A stretch of DNA of 64,000 bases from Curvularia sp. ZM96 (GCA_022457065.1 JAJGBQ010000003.1:2232001-2296000), one strand, 5' to 3'; counted from the stretch's first letter, positions 1 to 12,043 are shown. Notes: generated by a model from the letters alone, not told the origin. Numbers and translations are program-made.

Positions 1-414
1 TGGGCGAACCTGACAGGGTTTTCAGCTCCCTCTGTCAGGTCAATATACATCTTGGGTCCAGCAGACCACGAGGGCACCGTCGTGTTAGCTTTAGCTACAA
101 ACTTGGTGTCACCCTCAGACATGCTCACTACGATTGTAAGCTGCGGCATCGTCGAGTGCATAATGCATTCTTACAGGAGATGTTCACCGACTGCTTTACG
201 AACGAAGGGGTGCCACCAACATATGCTTGACCTGGGTGTTTGTGAGATAATGATAAAAGTCAGATGTGATCTAGTCCTGACCGTCGCCGTAGAACATCTG
301 CAGGCCTGAGGAGGCGATTTTACCATACGCGAAGAGCTTGAACTCGGTGTTCCCAGGTATCGCGCCATTCACGCACGCGACGATAGTAGCAAGGAAAGGA
401 AGTTTGCAGAACAT
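1..414 (-). CDS. Small secreted protein, partial (3' end outside window)
   Basis: Reading leftwards from the ATG at 414-412, the first exon encodes a signal peptide (MFCKLPFLATIVACVNGAIP) followed by a short motif-poor secreted domain containing EFKLFAYGKI and LQMFYGDG. Two introns with GT-AG ends fit: one of about 50 bp (GTCAGG donor) and one of about 47 bp (GTAAGA donor, acceptor near 125). After the second, the frame stays open with MSEGDTKFVAKANTTVPSW to base 1. This resembles the lineage-specific secreted proteins of plant-associated Dothideomycetes. I recognise no enzyme family. The stop codon lies outside the window. Intron positions come from frame continuity only. Confidence 0.6.
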
Positions 415-2184
415 TTTGTTAAAAGAATGGTGGGAAAAGAGTGGATAGTTTGGAAAGAATTTGGCTCTGAGATGTCCTCCTTTTCATATGGACCAGCTAC
501 CCCCTATGATTTATCCCAAAGACTCCTTTTATCGCCACTTATCACGAGTACGGGCTTCAACTGCCGTCCGCAATCGCATTCCTGATGACGAGGTCCATGC
601 AACGCTTCGCACAGGATCTCCCAAAACGTGTATACGCCACAGCATTTTCCCGGCTATTGTTCCTGCATTACGTTGCTAACGACTCGAGCTCTTACACTCA
701 TATGCATTCAATACTACTTCTTGGCGAAACTGTGAACTGAACGTCTGCAGCGTCGATCGTTAGCGGCGGATGGTAACTAAAAAGTGGCACCCCAGACAAT
801 AAGCATACCTTGCTCGAATGTTGTTCCTGCAGTAGTGGCTGCGATGGGCTGACCACGCATATAGTAAGAACACTACTGATTCTTTGAGCATAGCGTCGCG
901 TTTTTTACTGGGTACAAGTTAGACTCAACCAAGAACGGGGCCTGAGGCCCAGTATGCAGGCCATGTGGTGGATCTGGTCCGACTCAATCAATAGGAATGT
1001 GACTAAATTCATGCGTACCATTGGCGGTAAGCAGTATTAGATACTCCATGACTTGCAAAAGCCTCGTCACAGCGTGATCTTGGCATGGACGCGTGCATGT
1101 TTCCTACGAAAAGTACGTACACCCCTGTCGGTTTCGAAGCGGAGGCTGACGCACCACTGGACCTCAGCTCCTTTCTCAAACGTGCGACCTCGGACCTCCG
1201 ATTTGATATGATCCACCGATAGTGCACAGAATGTCAAGCTCTCCAAAAATTCTCAGTGTGAGAGTTCATGGCCCTTACACTAAAACTTGATACGTCGAAT
1301 TATGCTGCAAGAACGCACCTGCTGCTGCTGTGGACGCTCTTCTCTAAGCATGATGTATAATGATAGATGCGTAGTTTTGTGGACTTCCCAAATCTAACAA
1401 CATAGAGTCGTACGAATTTCACTCTGCAACAATGAAACGATATCACAAGCCAAGATCTCTGCCGTGTGGCTCATGGTCCGAGCAAGACGGATGCTACCGT
1501 TGCGTTAGCGTAAATGTGTTTATCACGCTCGCGAATCGAGTCGTATGTTCTTAAATGTGGTGAATATAGGGATTATATCGTGATTCCCACCCAAATAAGG
1601 TCAGGCTTGTTCTAATATAGCTAATCCGCACTAGGAGTACCTAGTCGAAACTTCGGCCTGAATCAGTATTCGCTTTCGATCCACTAGGCACCCCAACAAC
1701 ACGACACAAAATTAGAAAATATTGATTCATCCACGCTCTGTGCGTTTGCTGCTCACTCACTGAGCACCCAGGGTCCGAATCTGCGCGATGCTCTGCCGAC
1801 GAGTGGACCACCGTGCTCCTATATCGATGCTACATTAGCTTCCTCCACATGTCACTACGGCGCGAGTAATTTGGGAAAGGATATTCGCATCTAGCCAAAA
1901 GGCCTTGGCGAAATTCTAACACCACTACCTGAAGGCCTGCTGTTTTATGCACTTGAAGCATGGTGTCGCGGGAAGTGGAGCTTCAAACCTGCTATCACAT
2001 ACACACTCCATCTCTTGGCAATATTGCAGTAGTTCCTCGTACGTTGATTCTACGACAGCACCGCTAACGTTCTCTCGGTACTGTTCGCGACTGCTTGCAT
2101 TGTCACAGGAGAAATGCATCCTGATTAGGGTAGGTAAGGAGTTGCAACCTCTCAATTCATCGTCCCAAAGACAAGGCTTTCTTG
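415..2184. other. Intergenic, no supported gene
   Basis: About 1.8 kb between the secreted-protein gene and the laccase promoter. Only short ORFs with no recognisable domain occur. A short CTG/GCT run lies near 1319-1330. I see no RNA gene or repeat here. Confidence 0.6.
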
Positions 2185-2192
2185 TATATAAA
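2185..2192 (+). promoter_or_regulatory. TATA box of laccase gene
   Basis: The sequence TATATAAA lies 104-111 bp upstream of the laccase ATG at 2296, a usual distance for a fungal core promoter with a short leader. A pyrimidine-rich stretch lies between it and the ATG. Confidence 0.5.
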
Positions 2193-2295
2193 GATCTTTC
2201 GAAGATGTTGTTCTCCTATCATCAACTTAGCAAAGGCTCTCACTCTTTGAGCTTCGCGTATTGTTTCACTCTTTCGTTTTCGTCTACCAGTCGTC

Positions 2296-4197
2296 ATGTC
2301 ACTCCTTCGAACATTCGTTACATTAGTTGCGGTGGCTTCTGCCATGCCTGCTCCTCAGACGAAGTCTTCATTGTCAAGCCGCGCGGTCTGTGAGGGTAAC
2401 ACTGCTTCTGATCGGAGTGTATGGTGTGATTACGGTATCGACACGAACTGGTATGACGAGGCCCCCGACACGGGCGTCACTGTCGAGGTAGGAACTGCCC
2501 ATACGACCACTTGTTCCAGAACCAGAGTTAACGATTCTAGTACTGGTTAGAGGTACAGAACATTACAGCGGCTCCTGACGGTGTTGAGCGCATGGTCCTG
2601 GCTGTCAATGGTTCTGTTCCTGGTCCTGTGATCGAAGCAAACTGGGGAGATACAGTCAAGATCCACGTGACAAATGCCTTGACAACCAACGGCACTGGCA
2701 TTCACTGGCATGGTATTCGCCAGCTTAACAGCAATCAGGAAGACGGAGTGCCGTCCATCACTCAGTGTCCTATCGCGGTAGGAGATCTATTGGGCTCCAC
2801 TAGCTATCGTTACTAACAAGTGTTTCCAGCCCGGCGAGTCCATGACATATACTTGGAAGGCTACTCAATACGGCACATCGTGGTACCATTCTCACTACAG
2901 TCTGCAAGCTTGGAACGGCGTCTTTGGTCCGATGGTCATCCATGGCCCTGCAACAGCAAATTACGATGAAGAACTCGAGCCTATCGTGCTCAGCGATTGG
3001 ACGCACCAGACTTGCGACGAGCTCTACAGCTACGCGCAGACTGTTGGCCCACCCGAATTGCCAAATGGTCTCATCAACGGTCGTAACACCTTCGGAGACG
3101 GTGGCTCGCGCTATGAAACCAACTTTGAGTCTGGCAAGAGCTACCTCATCCGTATCGTCAACACCGCAATCGACACTCACTTCAAGTTTGCTATTGACGG
3201 ACACTCTTTCAAAGTTGTCGCCAATGACTTCGTGCCTATTGTTCCCTATGAGACCACTTATCTTGACATCGGCATGGGTAAGACATTGTTCGCATATCTC
3301 ACTTCCTCAGTGCTGACGCAAACCAGGTCAACGCTACGACATCGTCGTCAATGCTGACCAAGCAACCGCCGACTACTGGATGCGCGCGGTCCCGCAGTCC
3401 TCCTGCTCATCCAACGCTAATGGTGCCGACATCCGTGCCATCGTCCGCTACTCTACTACCTCGACGGCTGACCCAACCTCGACGGCTGACTCAAACCTCT
3501 CCAACGGCGACTGCAACGACGAGCTCCTATCCAACCTTGTGCCTCATCTGACTCAGACTGTCGTCGATCCCCGCCAAGATGAGGATCTCGGCGTTACCGT
3601 TGGAGCGGTGGGTAACCTGTTCAAATGGCAAATCGGGCTCAACAGTATGCTCGTGGAGTGGGAGAATCCATCGCTGCTGCAAATTAGCGAAGGGAATACG
3701 ACATTCGAGGCTCAGGAGAATGTGTACAGGCTAGACAACGCGAACGAATGGGTGTACTTTGTCATTGAGACTCAGTTGCCGGTGCCGCATCCTATCCATC
3801 TCCACGGGCACGATTTCTTCATCCTCGGAGCAGAGGAGAATGCTAGGTATGATGACTCGGTCGCTCTCAACCTGAACAACCCTCCGCGACGAGACGTCGC
3901 GAACTTGCCCGCAGCAGGCTATCTCGTCATTGCTTTTTTGACAGATAACCCTGGTGCATGGCTGGTACGTTGTTTCCCTCATATTCTCACTTTTCCTCTC
4001 GAACACAGCTAATACTGCGACAGATGCATTGCCACATTGGCTGGCACACCTCTGAAGGCCTCGCCCTGCAATTCGTAGAGCGCGAAGCTGAAATCCCAGG
4101 CATCATCAGCTCCACATCTGTCTTACAGAACACGTGCGCGGCCTGGAGTGATTGGGCCAACTCGATCGGCATTGAAGAAGAAGACTCCGGTGTATGA
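2296..4197 (+). CDS. Secreted laccase (multicopper oxidase)
   Basis: Extracellular copper oxidase that oxidises phenolics and reduces O2 to water. Five exons: 2296-2487, 2553-2777, 2830-3277, 3327-3964, 4024-4197, giving about 558 aa; all junctions are GT-AG and keep frame. Residues 1-17 form a signal peptide. The four copper-binding segments are present: HWHG, WYHSHY, HPIHLHGHDF and HCHIGWHTSEGL, the last with Leu at the type-1 axial position. The C-terminus ends DSGV, matching the DSG(L/I/V) plug typical of asco-laccases, which normally follows proteolytic trimming. Length is normal for the family. No damage is seen. Natural roles include melanin or pigment formation, lignin or phenol attack and detoxification; the sequence does not say which. 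Confidence 0.93.
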
Positions 4198-5023
4198 GCT
4201 GTTTCCACATGACCCCCACTATTAAGCGTTTTAAGGCGAAGCCAAGCCAATTGGCAATCACTGATCGCCAAGATCGCAGGATAGGTAATACGCATGGGCG
4301 TTGCGGTTTTCTATATGTAAAAAAGGTGCCGTACAAGATGCAAATGTGGGCACTGGTACCACGCTGATAAAAGGGGTATTTGGGAAGGCGTTTTTCGACA
4401 GGGACTTGGACCCGTTTCTTTCAGGAGTTGAGGACGAGCGTTTCATGCAGTGCGCACGCTAGTGCCTTGGCAGGTACGAGATTTTTTATGTCTATAATGT
4501 GTATACTATAATAAGGGGCTATCTAGTCACCATTTCTATATTTTGCGTGCAGGGTGCTGTTGAAGGTCTATTGACCTGCAGTGTGATCAAGTGTCCACGC
4601 ATATAATGATGTATGTGAAACTTAGAATGAGCTCTTCGATAATCTGTTCTCACCACTTCTGTTCTCACCACTACTGTGAAATTTGTTTGTGGCAGGCTTT
4701 ATTAAATGATGTTTTTGACTTCTTCTCTAGAGAATAGGCAGAATCTTGCAACACGTATAACAACATCAGATAGCAACTTGAACTTCACTTTGGCCTTGAG
4801 GAACCCACTACAAAGAATGCTCTGGATAAATGATCATTCACTAGCCAAAATAATAAGATCTTAGCCGGACTACATTTTAGCATTAGCACTTTCTTTCGCG
4901 AAGCGGATCCAAGCAGATGTTGGCTCGCAATCACGAGGTGTGTAGCTGTTCCTACGTTGTGATCATCTTGCCAGACAGCAAAGCTCGCGCCTGCGTAACC
5001 ACCTACCTGATACTGTTCGGCGA
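4198..5023. other. Intergenic, convergent 3' regions
   Basis: The laccase (+) and the 702-aa gene (-) converge here. The stretch is AT-leaning with short ORFs only. No gene, repeat or RNA is recognised. Confidence 0.55.
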
Positions 5024-7132
5024 CTACACTGCCACGAAGGTCGAGCTGTCCCATCCGTAAGTCTTCTTCAACCGCCGGGAGTATATCAAAAGAAGTCGCC
5101 CCTCGATGCTTGCCTGATGTGGTCGATGGAGCGTTATATCTCTCTGTACCAATATCTTCTCCGACGGCACAAAGGTATATATGGAACCAACTTTAGGGTC
5201 GATTGAGAAGCCTAAATCGGTCATGGCAGCTACGAAGGCTTCCCATCGTACTGGACTACGAGCCGATGACGATCTCGAGAACAAAGACGAGAAGACAGCA
5301 GCAGTGGAAGGCTTGACTCTGAACGTCTCCTTTGACTGAGCGGGCTGGTCGTCTTTGATGGCTTGCGAAGTGATCTCATACCTTGAAGGTTGCGCTGGCC
5401 GCGTCTTCTCCTTTTGTTTGCGCTGTTGAACAACGGGCGTTGGAGTCTCTGAAGCTGTCGGCGTCTTGTATTCAGCCTGAGGTTTACTAGCTTTCGCCTT
5501 TTGTTGTTTGTACTGTTCCTGGATACTAGACACACAGTCCTCTACTAGATCTTGGTAGAGGAAGCCAAGCTTTGTGCCCGTCTTCTCTACAATATACTGA
5601 TCCAGTACTGCAAGTGCACCTTCCGCCATGCCTGGCTCTAGCAAGTTGTCGATTGGAATCGCATATTCGCCAAGGTCGAGGCCATCTTTCAGCTGCCTCA
5701 GTTCCTTGTCCAAGGCCGCGTAATCAAGAACGAACGGCTGGCTCTTCTTGTGATTGGGTGCAGGTAATTGCGCAGCTGACGAGAGAGACTGAACGAAGGT
5801 TACAATGATAGCCAGGTCGCCAAGGGAGTCGTATTCCCGCTCTGACAAATGATCTTGCTCTAGCGGGTGGGCTCGATGGAGATCCTCCAGCTTTTGAAGC
5901 CATTGGGCAGCGGCAGACCAGTTCATCTCATCCTGACAGAGTCGAAGCATGTAATGCAACTGTGGGTTCTCTAATGTCAAAGACTCGGGGCTTCGCTTTA
6001 ATGAGAGGCGAGCGCCATCGTTGGTTGGCATGCGCTTGAACCACTTACTGCCACCCATACCGACAGCTACGCTACGTTTGTAAATAGTTTGGGCTCGCAG
6101 ATACTCCAAATGGCAGGTATTTGACAGCTCTTTGAGAACGGTAGCCTTAAACTGCTTGTCCGATGATTCCCTTAGCAAATTCAAGAGACGGCCAATGTAA
6201 TTCCAGATAGCAGCAGCCTTCACCGCGCCATGAACCGCATCGAATACAGCACCGCTGATGTACTTGTCCGTGTGTGCAGGCAACATACGTCCTTTCTCGT
6301 CGGCGACTAGCTCTGGTCTGCTAAAGAAAGAAAAGTTGACCTCATGAGCTAGAACCGTGGGCTCGGTAGAGATCAGATTGATGAGATCCTCACGAGAAGA
6401 TACTTGGTCCTGAGTCATCTCCACGAGTTGCGGAAGGTCCATCTTCTTCGGAGTTGAGTGCACTGACAGCTTCGCCATCGCTGCCGTTGCATTATCAACT
6501 GGCTTTTTTGGGCGCTTCTTCTGGGTTCGCGTGGTTGATGCAGTATGGAGAATGTCTTCAATGGCGATATTAAGAAGTTGCAGCATGTTCATCTGTCGCA
6601 TGAGGATAAGCTCGCCAGTAGTTTGGGGTACAATAAGCTGAGCTTGCATGGCTGGTTTCATGTTTGCTAAAACTTCCTCTCGCTTCTCAGCAAGGATCTT
6701 GACTGATTCGCCGTAGCCATCTTCGGTTAAGAAAAGAGTGTAACAGTCGTTGTATTGCGATTCGTCGATGAGCCTAAGGTTCTTTGTCTGCATCGAGTTA
6801 TGTATGAGCGCATGATCGCCTGGTCGGCCATTGAAGCCAGTCGTGTATTGTGTTTGTAGCGAAGAGGTTGCTCGGTGCTTTAGCATGTCGAGAAAGAAGT
6901 CCGATGATGATGAAGTAACATCGCGTATATTCCATTCTGGAATGAACTTGTAGACATTTTCTAGGCTTGTGTCTTCAGCATGCTTCAGAACAGCACCATC
7001 AAGAGACCCAGCCTGCATGATCTCTTTGCGTTGTTCTTGACTGAGCGAACGCCACAATTCTTCGATCCGCGGGCCATGCTGCCGGTACTTCCTAGCAAGA
7101 TCGCGATGGAGTTCCTTGATGGTTTCGTTCAT
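5024..7132 (-). CDS. Conserved fungal protein of unknown function (702 aa)
   Basis: Uninterrupted 702-codon frame from ATG at 7132. No signal peptide or membrane segment is seen. The N-terminal half is soluble and helix-rich (MNETIKELHRDLARKYR; KFIPEWNIRDV). A basic patch (KKRPKKP) lies near residue 215, and a Lys/Gln/Pro-rich, probably disordered stretch spans about 560-630 before a C-terminal segment with FVPSEKI and LHRPH. I believe this belongs to a family widespread in Pezizomycotina that is sometimes auto-labelled 'ipa protein', but I cannot check this and give no function. The gene is tail-to-tail with the laccase and starts about 130 bp from a MITE. Confidence 0.75.
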   Translation of the reverse strand: MNETIKELHRDLARKYRQHGPRIEELWRSLSQEQRKEIMQAGSLDGAVLKHAEDTSLENVYKFIPEWNIRDVTSSSSDFFLDMLKHRATSSLQTQYTTGFNGRPGDHALIHNSMQTKNLRLIDESQYNDCYTLFLTEDGYGESVKILAEKREEVLANMKPAMQAQLIVPQTTGELILMRQMNMLQLLNIAIEDILHTASTTRTQKKRPKKPVDNATAAMAKLSVHSTPKKMDLPQLVEMTQDQVSSREDLINLISTEPTVLAHEVNFSFFSRPELVADEKGRMLPAHTDKYISGAVFDAVHGAVKAAAIWNYIGRLLNLLRESSDKQFKATVLKELSNTCHLEYLRAQTIYKRSVAVGMGGSKWFKRMPTNDGARLSLKRSPESLTLENPQLHYMLRLCQDEMNWSAAAQWLQKLEDLHRAHPLEQDHLSEREYDSLGDLAIIVTFVQSLSSAAQLPAPNHKKSQPFVLDYAALDKELRQLKDGLDLGEYAIPIDNLLEPGMAEGALAVLDQYIVEKTGTKLGFLYQDLVEDCVSSIQEQYKQQKAKASKPQAEYKTPTASETPTPVVQQRKQKEKTRPAQPSRYEITSQAIKDDQPAQSKETFRVKPSTAAVFSSLFSRSSSARSPVRWEAFVAAMTDLGFSIDPKVGSIYTFVPSEKILVQRDITLHRPHQASIEGRLLLIYSRRLKKTYGWDSSTFVAV

Positions 7133-7258
7133 TGTGTATCTGTGGACAGGTGTTTGTGGTGGAAGATGTGATGCCGCGGGTTTGGCTGAGGTCTTCGGCG
7201 GACAGCTGCATTTATGGCCGCGCCAAGAGCTCTGCCTAGTAGGTACCTAGGTATGGGC

Positions 7259-7491
7259 CTCTCCCACAACCAGTAGAACCGGAAAATCAAAGACCAACCT
7301 ATCAACACAGTAAATAGTGAACAACTGTGATAACTATCACTATTTTGAAAAGTAGAGTCGTAACTGCTAAGAATATAGTAACTGTCGAATAACTATAGCA
7401 ACTACAGCTACTTTAGAAGTAGTGACTTTACTATGCCTATTGTAGGGTGGTTCTGAGGCCGCCATTTTCCGGTTTCTTGGTTGTGGGAGAG
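7259..7491. mobile_element. MITE-like element, copy 1 (233 bp)
   Basis: Terminal inverted repeats: the left end begins CTCTCCCACAACCAGTAGAA and goes on to CCGGAAAAT; the right end is its reverse complement with few changes. The interior is AT-rich, non-coding and full of CAACT/AGTTG-type short inverted motifs. A 10-bp word (ACCTAGGTAT) occurs on both sides (7245-7254, 7514-7523) but is not adjacent to the ends, so no clear target-site duplication is seen. The internal sequence matches copy 2 at 11425-11653 in the same orientation (CTATCRACAYAGTAAATA). Confidence 0.75.
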
Positions 7492-7619
7492 ATTGGTGCG
7501 TAGCTCGGCACGCACCTAGGTATCGATAAGAGATTTCCTACACACAGAAACAACGCCAACTTTGCACACCTTTTACCCACGCTATAGAAATAGATTAAAT
7601 AATAAGTTACACATCTACC

Positions 7620-9304
7620 CTATAGTTCATCCTTCTCTTTAGCATCATCTCTCGCAATACTCTTCGCCTCGAACCTGTCTCCTTCCTTCGCAACTCTTCG
7701 CAGTCGGAACACTCGCGCAGCATGACTCTTCACGTCGGCTTTGAGTATCCCGCCTGCTCGGACGACACCAATCTTCTTGCCAAAGAGTCGTGCATCTCCC
7801 TGATCAAGGCCGGTCGCGTAAGGGACCTCGGTGGCATTGTACCAGTTCGCTTTGGCTAGCACAGCTTGCTTCTCTGAGCTTGTGTTTGCCGCAAGTAACT
7901 CTTCAGCCGTTGCTTCAGACATGCGATGCGCCCAAAGATCGTGTATATCCCAGTCGTACTTGACGTGTGGTGCTGAACCGCCGGGTCCATATGGTATGAA
8001 AATCTCAGCGAGTGACACACTCATTTCAATATCTTTTCCACCGGCGTTCAGAAGAATGACGGCCTCATCGCCGTTGTGCAGATGTCCGGCCCAGACGTGT
8101 GTCTCACCAACGCCCCATTCGTCTTTTGCCACACCTTCTGTATCCCGCCGGACGCGCGTTACGCTTCTGCCATGGGGGTCCTGGCTCAGTGCAATTATGG
8201 CCGGATTATTGATGATGGTAAGCGCAGAGGCGGGCATATTGCGCAGGTCATTACCGAGAAACAATGGAGATTTCAACGCAGCCCAGAGCGCGAAGTGTGC
8301 TTTGTATTCCTCATCGGTCATTCCGCCTTGCCCGACTTCGAGCATGTCCAGATCACTCCAGCCACCGGGAATGCTACGATCAGCAAACGGTGCAACTTTG
8401 TTGAGGATAAACAACACCGAGCAGTGAGTACCAGGTGCTACACAGTTGACATCTCCGGGTGCCAAGGTGTTGCAGCCGCAGAGATCATCGGGGCGCGTGA
8501 ATGAATCATAAATGTCGCCCGTAATACGCCAGGAGTTCGCGATAGACATCCCCCACTATCATTGTGGATTAGTATATGTTTCTCGCAACACCAAACCTGC
8601 AAAAGAGCCAGGTGTCTTACCGTGTGGACAAGGTCCTCACCCCAATTGCACAAATTCAGCAAGATGTTTCTTCCCGTCGCCCTCAACGCATCTGACATGG
8701 CTTTGAAACGGTTGAACGATACGGATGGAGTTCCTACGCGACCCATATGATAGCAGCTGTCGTATTTCAACATATCCACTCCCCATTTGGCAAAGCTCTC
8801 TGCGTCGTCTCTTTCGTGATCGAGTGACCCTTCTACTTGCTTTTAGTTGTTGTAGTCGGGTGAATAATCAAGACGACCATACCAAATCTCGCACAAGTCA
8901 TTTCACCGGCGCTGCTGTACATCCCGAACTTGAGATTCTGGTCGTGGAGGTGGCTCGAGATTGAGTTCAAGCCGTTGGGGAATTTGTCCAGCGCCGGTTG
9001 AAGTTCTCCATACTTGTCTCGGCCTTGAGGATCTTGCCAACAATCATCTAGGACAACGTAGTTGTAGCCTAAGTCTCGCAAGCCCAAGTTGACAATCTGT
9101 GCCGAGGTGGTGAGAAGCAGGTTCTCGGATACATCGCACCCGAATGCGTTCCAGTTGTTCTTTCAATGTCAGCGTGGGTAATAGTCATAGGCAGAGACGT
9201 TGTACCCAGCCCATTGGTGGTGTGATAGCAAGGCCATTTTTAATAGCAGCTGCGACATTGAAAACCGTCGACGCGACGACAATTGTGGTATGAGGTGGCG
9301 GCAT
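7620..9304 (-). CDS. GH27 alpha-galactosidase with C-terminal KDEL
   Basis: Hydrolyses terminal alpha-galactosyl residues (melibiose, raffinose, galactomannan). Exons on the minus strand: 9304-9206, 9159-8883, 8832-8621, 8555-7620, about 507 aa. After a hydrophobic leader (IVVASTVFNVAAA) comes the GH27 signature TPPMGWNNWNAFGCDVSE. LKYDSCYHMG carries the nucleophile Asp; the segment around GDIYDSFTRPDD matches the acid/base region; WSDLDMLEVGQGGMTDEEY and LKSPLFLGNDLR are also conserved. The C-terminal four residues are KDEL, an ER-retrieval signal, unusual for a family normally secreted. It shares strand with the downstream-lying regulator, whose stop is about 300 bp from this ATG. Splice sites were chosen by family alignment; the donor after GEDLVHT is the least certain. 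Confidence 0.88.
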
Positions 9305-9608
9305 GTTTGAAAATTGGCGCTGTCTTTTGAGCAATGGACGCCAGATTTGCATACCTAGCAGACTTATATGTCTGCACCTCCCCTAGTCGAACGCAAAGTG
9401 AATAAATCACTGTACTAGAGTTCCAAAATCGAGTCTCAAATGTGGGGGTTACTCCGCACTCGTGGGAAACCTAACGAGTTTTCCGCCGCTAACATACCTT
9501 AGGTGGAACAGGGATTTCATCCCCACCATGCATGTCTATTAGGGTCCTTGGACTTCATTCACTTCCACGTAACGATCATACCGAGCGTCTGAATCTTTCT
9601 CATCTCTC

Positions 9609-11268
9609 TTATAGCGATATACCCGAGTAACACGAAAGTGGTGACTGCTTGCTCAATGCTAGCAGTGCCTCGTACTCAGGATCGTGGTCTCTCGGTTCGA
9701 GTTCCATGTGAGGTGCAAACTGGACCAGGAAGCGCAACAACCACCGATCCAATACAAAACTGGTCTCTTTACTTCGAAGACATGTTTGATGGAACGCTCG
9801 AAGACGGCTCATAGCGCTATCTACGCTAGGCCAATACGTGCGCAATCGCAGCAGTATCTCAAAGTTCCGCTCTAGCCTTGTTTTTGAAATCCGTATCTCG
9901 CTTTCGTCGCCAGAGAAGAGGAGTGTATGAATCTGAACAGTAGATGCAATGACGAGGATGTGCGAGACTGCCGAGTACATGACTTCACTACCAGGTGTTG
10001 AATGCGAGCGATAAACGAGCGAGCAAAGCCGCGCCGCATGCTGCTTACAAGCGTCTGCGTATCGACCGCACTCTACCGATGCTTCTGTTGACGATGATAG
10101 GAACTGGTAGTTTAGGAGTTGACCAAAATGGTAGTATCCTAGATACACAGCTGCAAACATACGTCCATGACCTCGCGATGCAAAGTATTTGAAGTTTTCT
10201 GGTGTGTCGCGCATATGTTGGGGAAGATCTTCGAGCCAGACGTCTAAGTCGCGTGATAGCTCGCGTATGCCTTTCTGCAACGGCATGCCTTCCAAATGCT
10301 CTGATACGCATATGCGATTGAAGTCGATGATCTTGGATAAGATTCTGTTCAACTTTACCATCTCAGCCATGAGAGGAGAAGACAGAGAAGTCGAATCCAT
10401 GGGCCCGTATTCCGAATCGGTACCCATTGAGGTAAAAGGGAATTCGTCAACCGGGAGAGGCACAGCGGTATCGCATGGCATTATGCGCGGCAATCGGACT
10501 GCGGTTGACGACCAAACATCGATCATACAGATGGTCCACCATATCCTGATATTCACTTCACGCTCTACCAAGCTTGCAACGGGGCGGTTTGGCAAGTCAA
10601 GAGCCAAGCAAATGCGCCCAGCCATGCTGTAATAGATGTTCTCGACATCAGTCTCACCACTGGCGGCAGCGTATGCGCCTAACAAGATGCACCCTTGAAC
10701 TGTTGTGGGGTGTAGATGGCGGATGTTAAGCAATTCCTCGCTCCGCATTCGGTAACTTTCGCCCCGTTCTCTCGGGTCAGTTCCATCGAATGCTTGGTTG
10801 GTGGAGAACCGAGCAGACAATGCGAAGATGGCAAAAAGCGCGATTGCCGGTACTCGATCGTTCACCACGTCTTCAAGGAAAGACGCTCGGTGGTAGATAG
10901 AGTGAAACTGGTCATGGATGTAATCGAAATACAATTCCACCAGTTCTCTTCTCAGTGCCATGGACGGTAGTTCCCGACCATTGTTCCGTGGCGATCGTTG
11001 TGCATCCTGACCCTGTGCAGGTTGCGAAGGTGGGTTGATTGATTGGAGCCTGGCATTCCGCCTTGCATAGTATCCACCTTCAGGTGGGCCCTGGATACAC
11101 TGTAGACTGTGTGTCGAACAGTACTCGCAGACTGCCTCTAATCCATGGGTTGGGTAGATGCATTTGCGACGACGCGCCCTATGAGCACTTGGTCAGTATG
11201 CACGCGGTTAGAGTTCCAGTGCTAAGGTTGGCTTACCGACAAACTTTGCATGCCGATGGTTTGCGCAT
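9609..11268 (-). CDS. Zn2Cys6 transcription factor with fungal regulatory domain
   Basis: Nuclear DNA-binding regulator. Exon 1 (11268-11237) and exon 2 (11178-9609) join across a 58-bp intron inside the zinc cluster, giving 533 aa. The binuclear cluster is complete: C-x2-C-x6-C-x10-C-x2-C-x6-C at residues 7-38, starting MRKPSACKVCRARRRKC. The large C-terminal part matches the fungal-specific TF middle homology region (YFDYIHDQFHSIYHRASF; GRICLALDLPNR; REVNIRIWWTICMID). The intron position splitting the zinc cluster is common in this family. It lies between the alpha-galactosidase and the sugar transporter, so it is a good candidate for their pathway-specific activator; that role is inference. 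Confidence 0.88.
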
Positions 11269-11424
11269 ACTAGTATTCCGAGAATGACGGGCTTTGCTAC
11301 CATCTGAGGTGCGAAGGGCGGAAAATTGGCGGGAAATGGTCGGAAAATCTAACGAGGACGGTGGTTGGACATGACTCGTGCTAACCTCGGAGCGGCTTTG
11401 GACAGATCAGGCATCGGGTCCGCC

Positions 11425-11653
11425 CTCTCCCACAGCCAACAAAACCGGAAAACTAGCACAAGCTCACCTACTTGTACAAAAGCTATCGACATAGTAAATA
11501 AGAAATAGCTATAACAACTACAGCTATTTTTGCTAGAATCGCAAGTTTTAAGACATAGTAGATCACAACAACTGTGACAACTTCATAGAAAACTTTGACA
11601 ACTATAGCTACTCATAAAGTAAGCCACTCCCGGTTTCACCAGTTGTGCGAGAG
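11425..11653. mobile_element. MITE-like element, copy 2 (229 bp)
   Basis: Same terminal inverted repeats as copy 1 (CTCTCCCACAGCC at the left, reverse complement at the right) and the same AT-rich interior, in the same orientation. CCGCC directly abuts both ends (11420-11424 and 11654-11658), a possible 5-bp target-site duplication. It lies in the divergent promoter region between the Zn2Cys6 gene and the sugar transporter. Confidence 0.75.
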
Positions 11654-12043
11654 CCGCCAAGTGCGCTAGCGGCGGTTTACTGGCGGAAAAGTCTCTCACC
11701 CTGTGGCGACCGACTCGGCAAATCCCTCAACTGCTTATGATTGGACAAGCACGAGCATTTTGTCCCCATGGGCACATTGTATGAACTTCTCCGCCATGTG
11801 CTTCCCCGCAAGGAGATCCGGCCTTGCCTCTTCTAGGCGCTACCAGATACTTGGACTAACCAGATCCTCGGGCTAGCCCTTCACTCCTAGCATGACCGTG
11901 GTCTTTCGACGCATGAAGCCACATTGTCGGGAGGTCTATATATGCCTCAACCCCAGACGAATTCTCTTGTCCCTGTCTCTCCATTCGGTCCTCAATCCAC
12001 TGGAACAGAAACTTGTGTCTCGCAATCTGGAGTCTAAACGAAC

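Noticed and set aside
461..1227. Two 72-codon open frames in the first intergenic region
   Set aside because: Short, no start context, no domain and no exon partners; expected by chance in 1.8 kb.
7245..7523. ACCTAGGTAT as target-site duplication of MITE copy 1
   Set aside because: The words are 5 and 22 bp away from the element ends, and the core CCTAGG is a palindrome likely to recur by chance.
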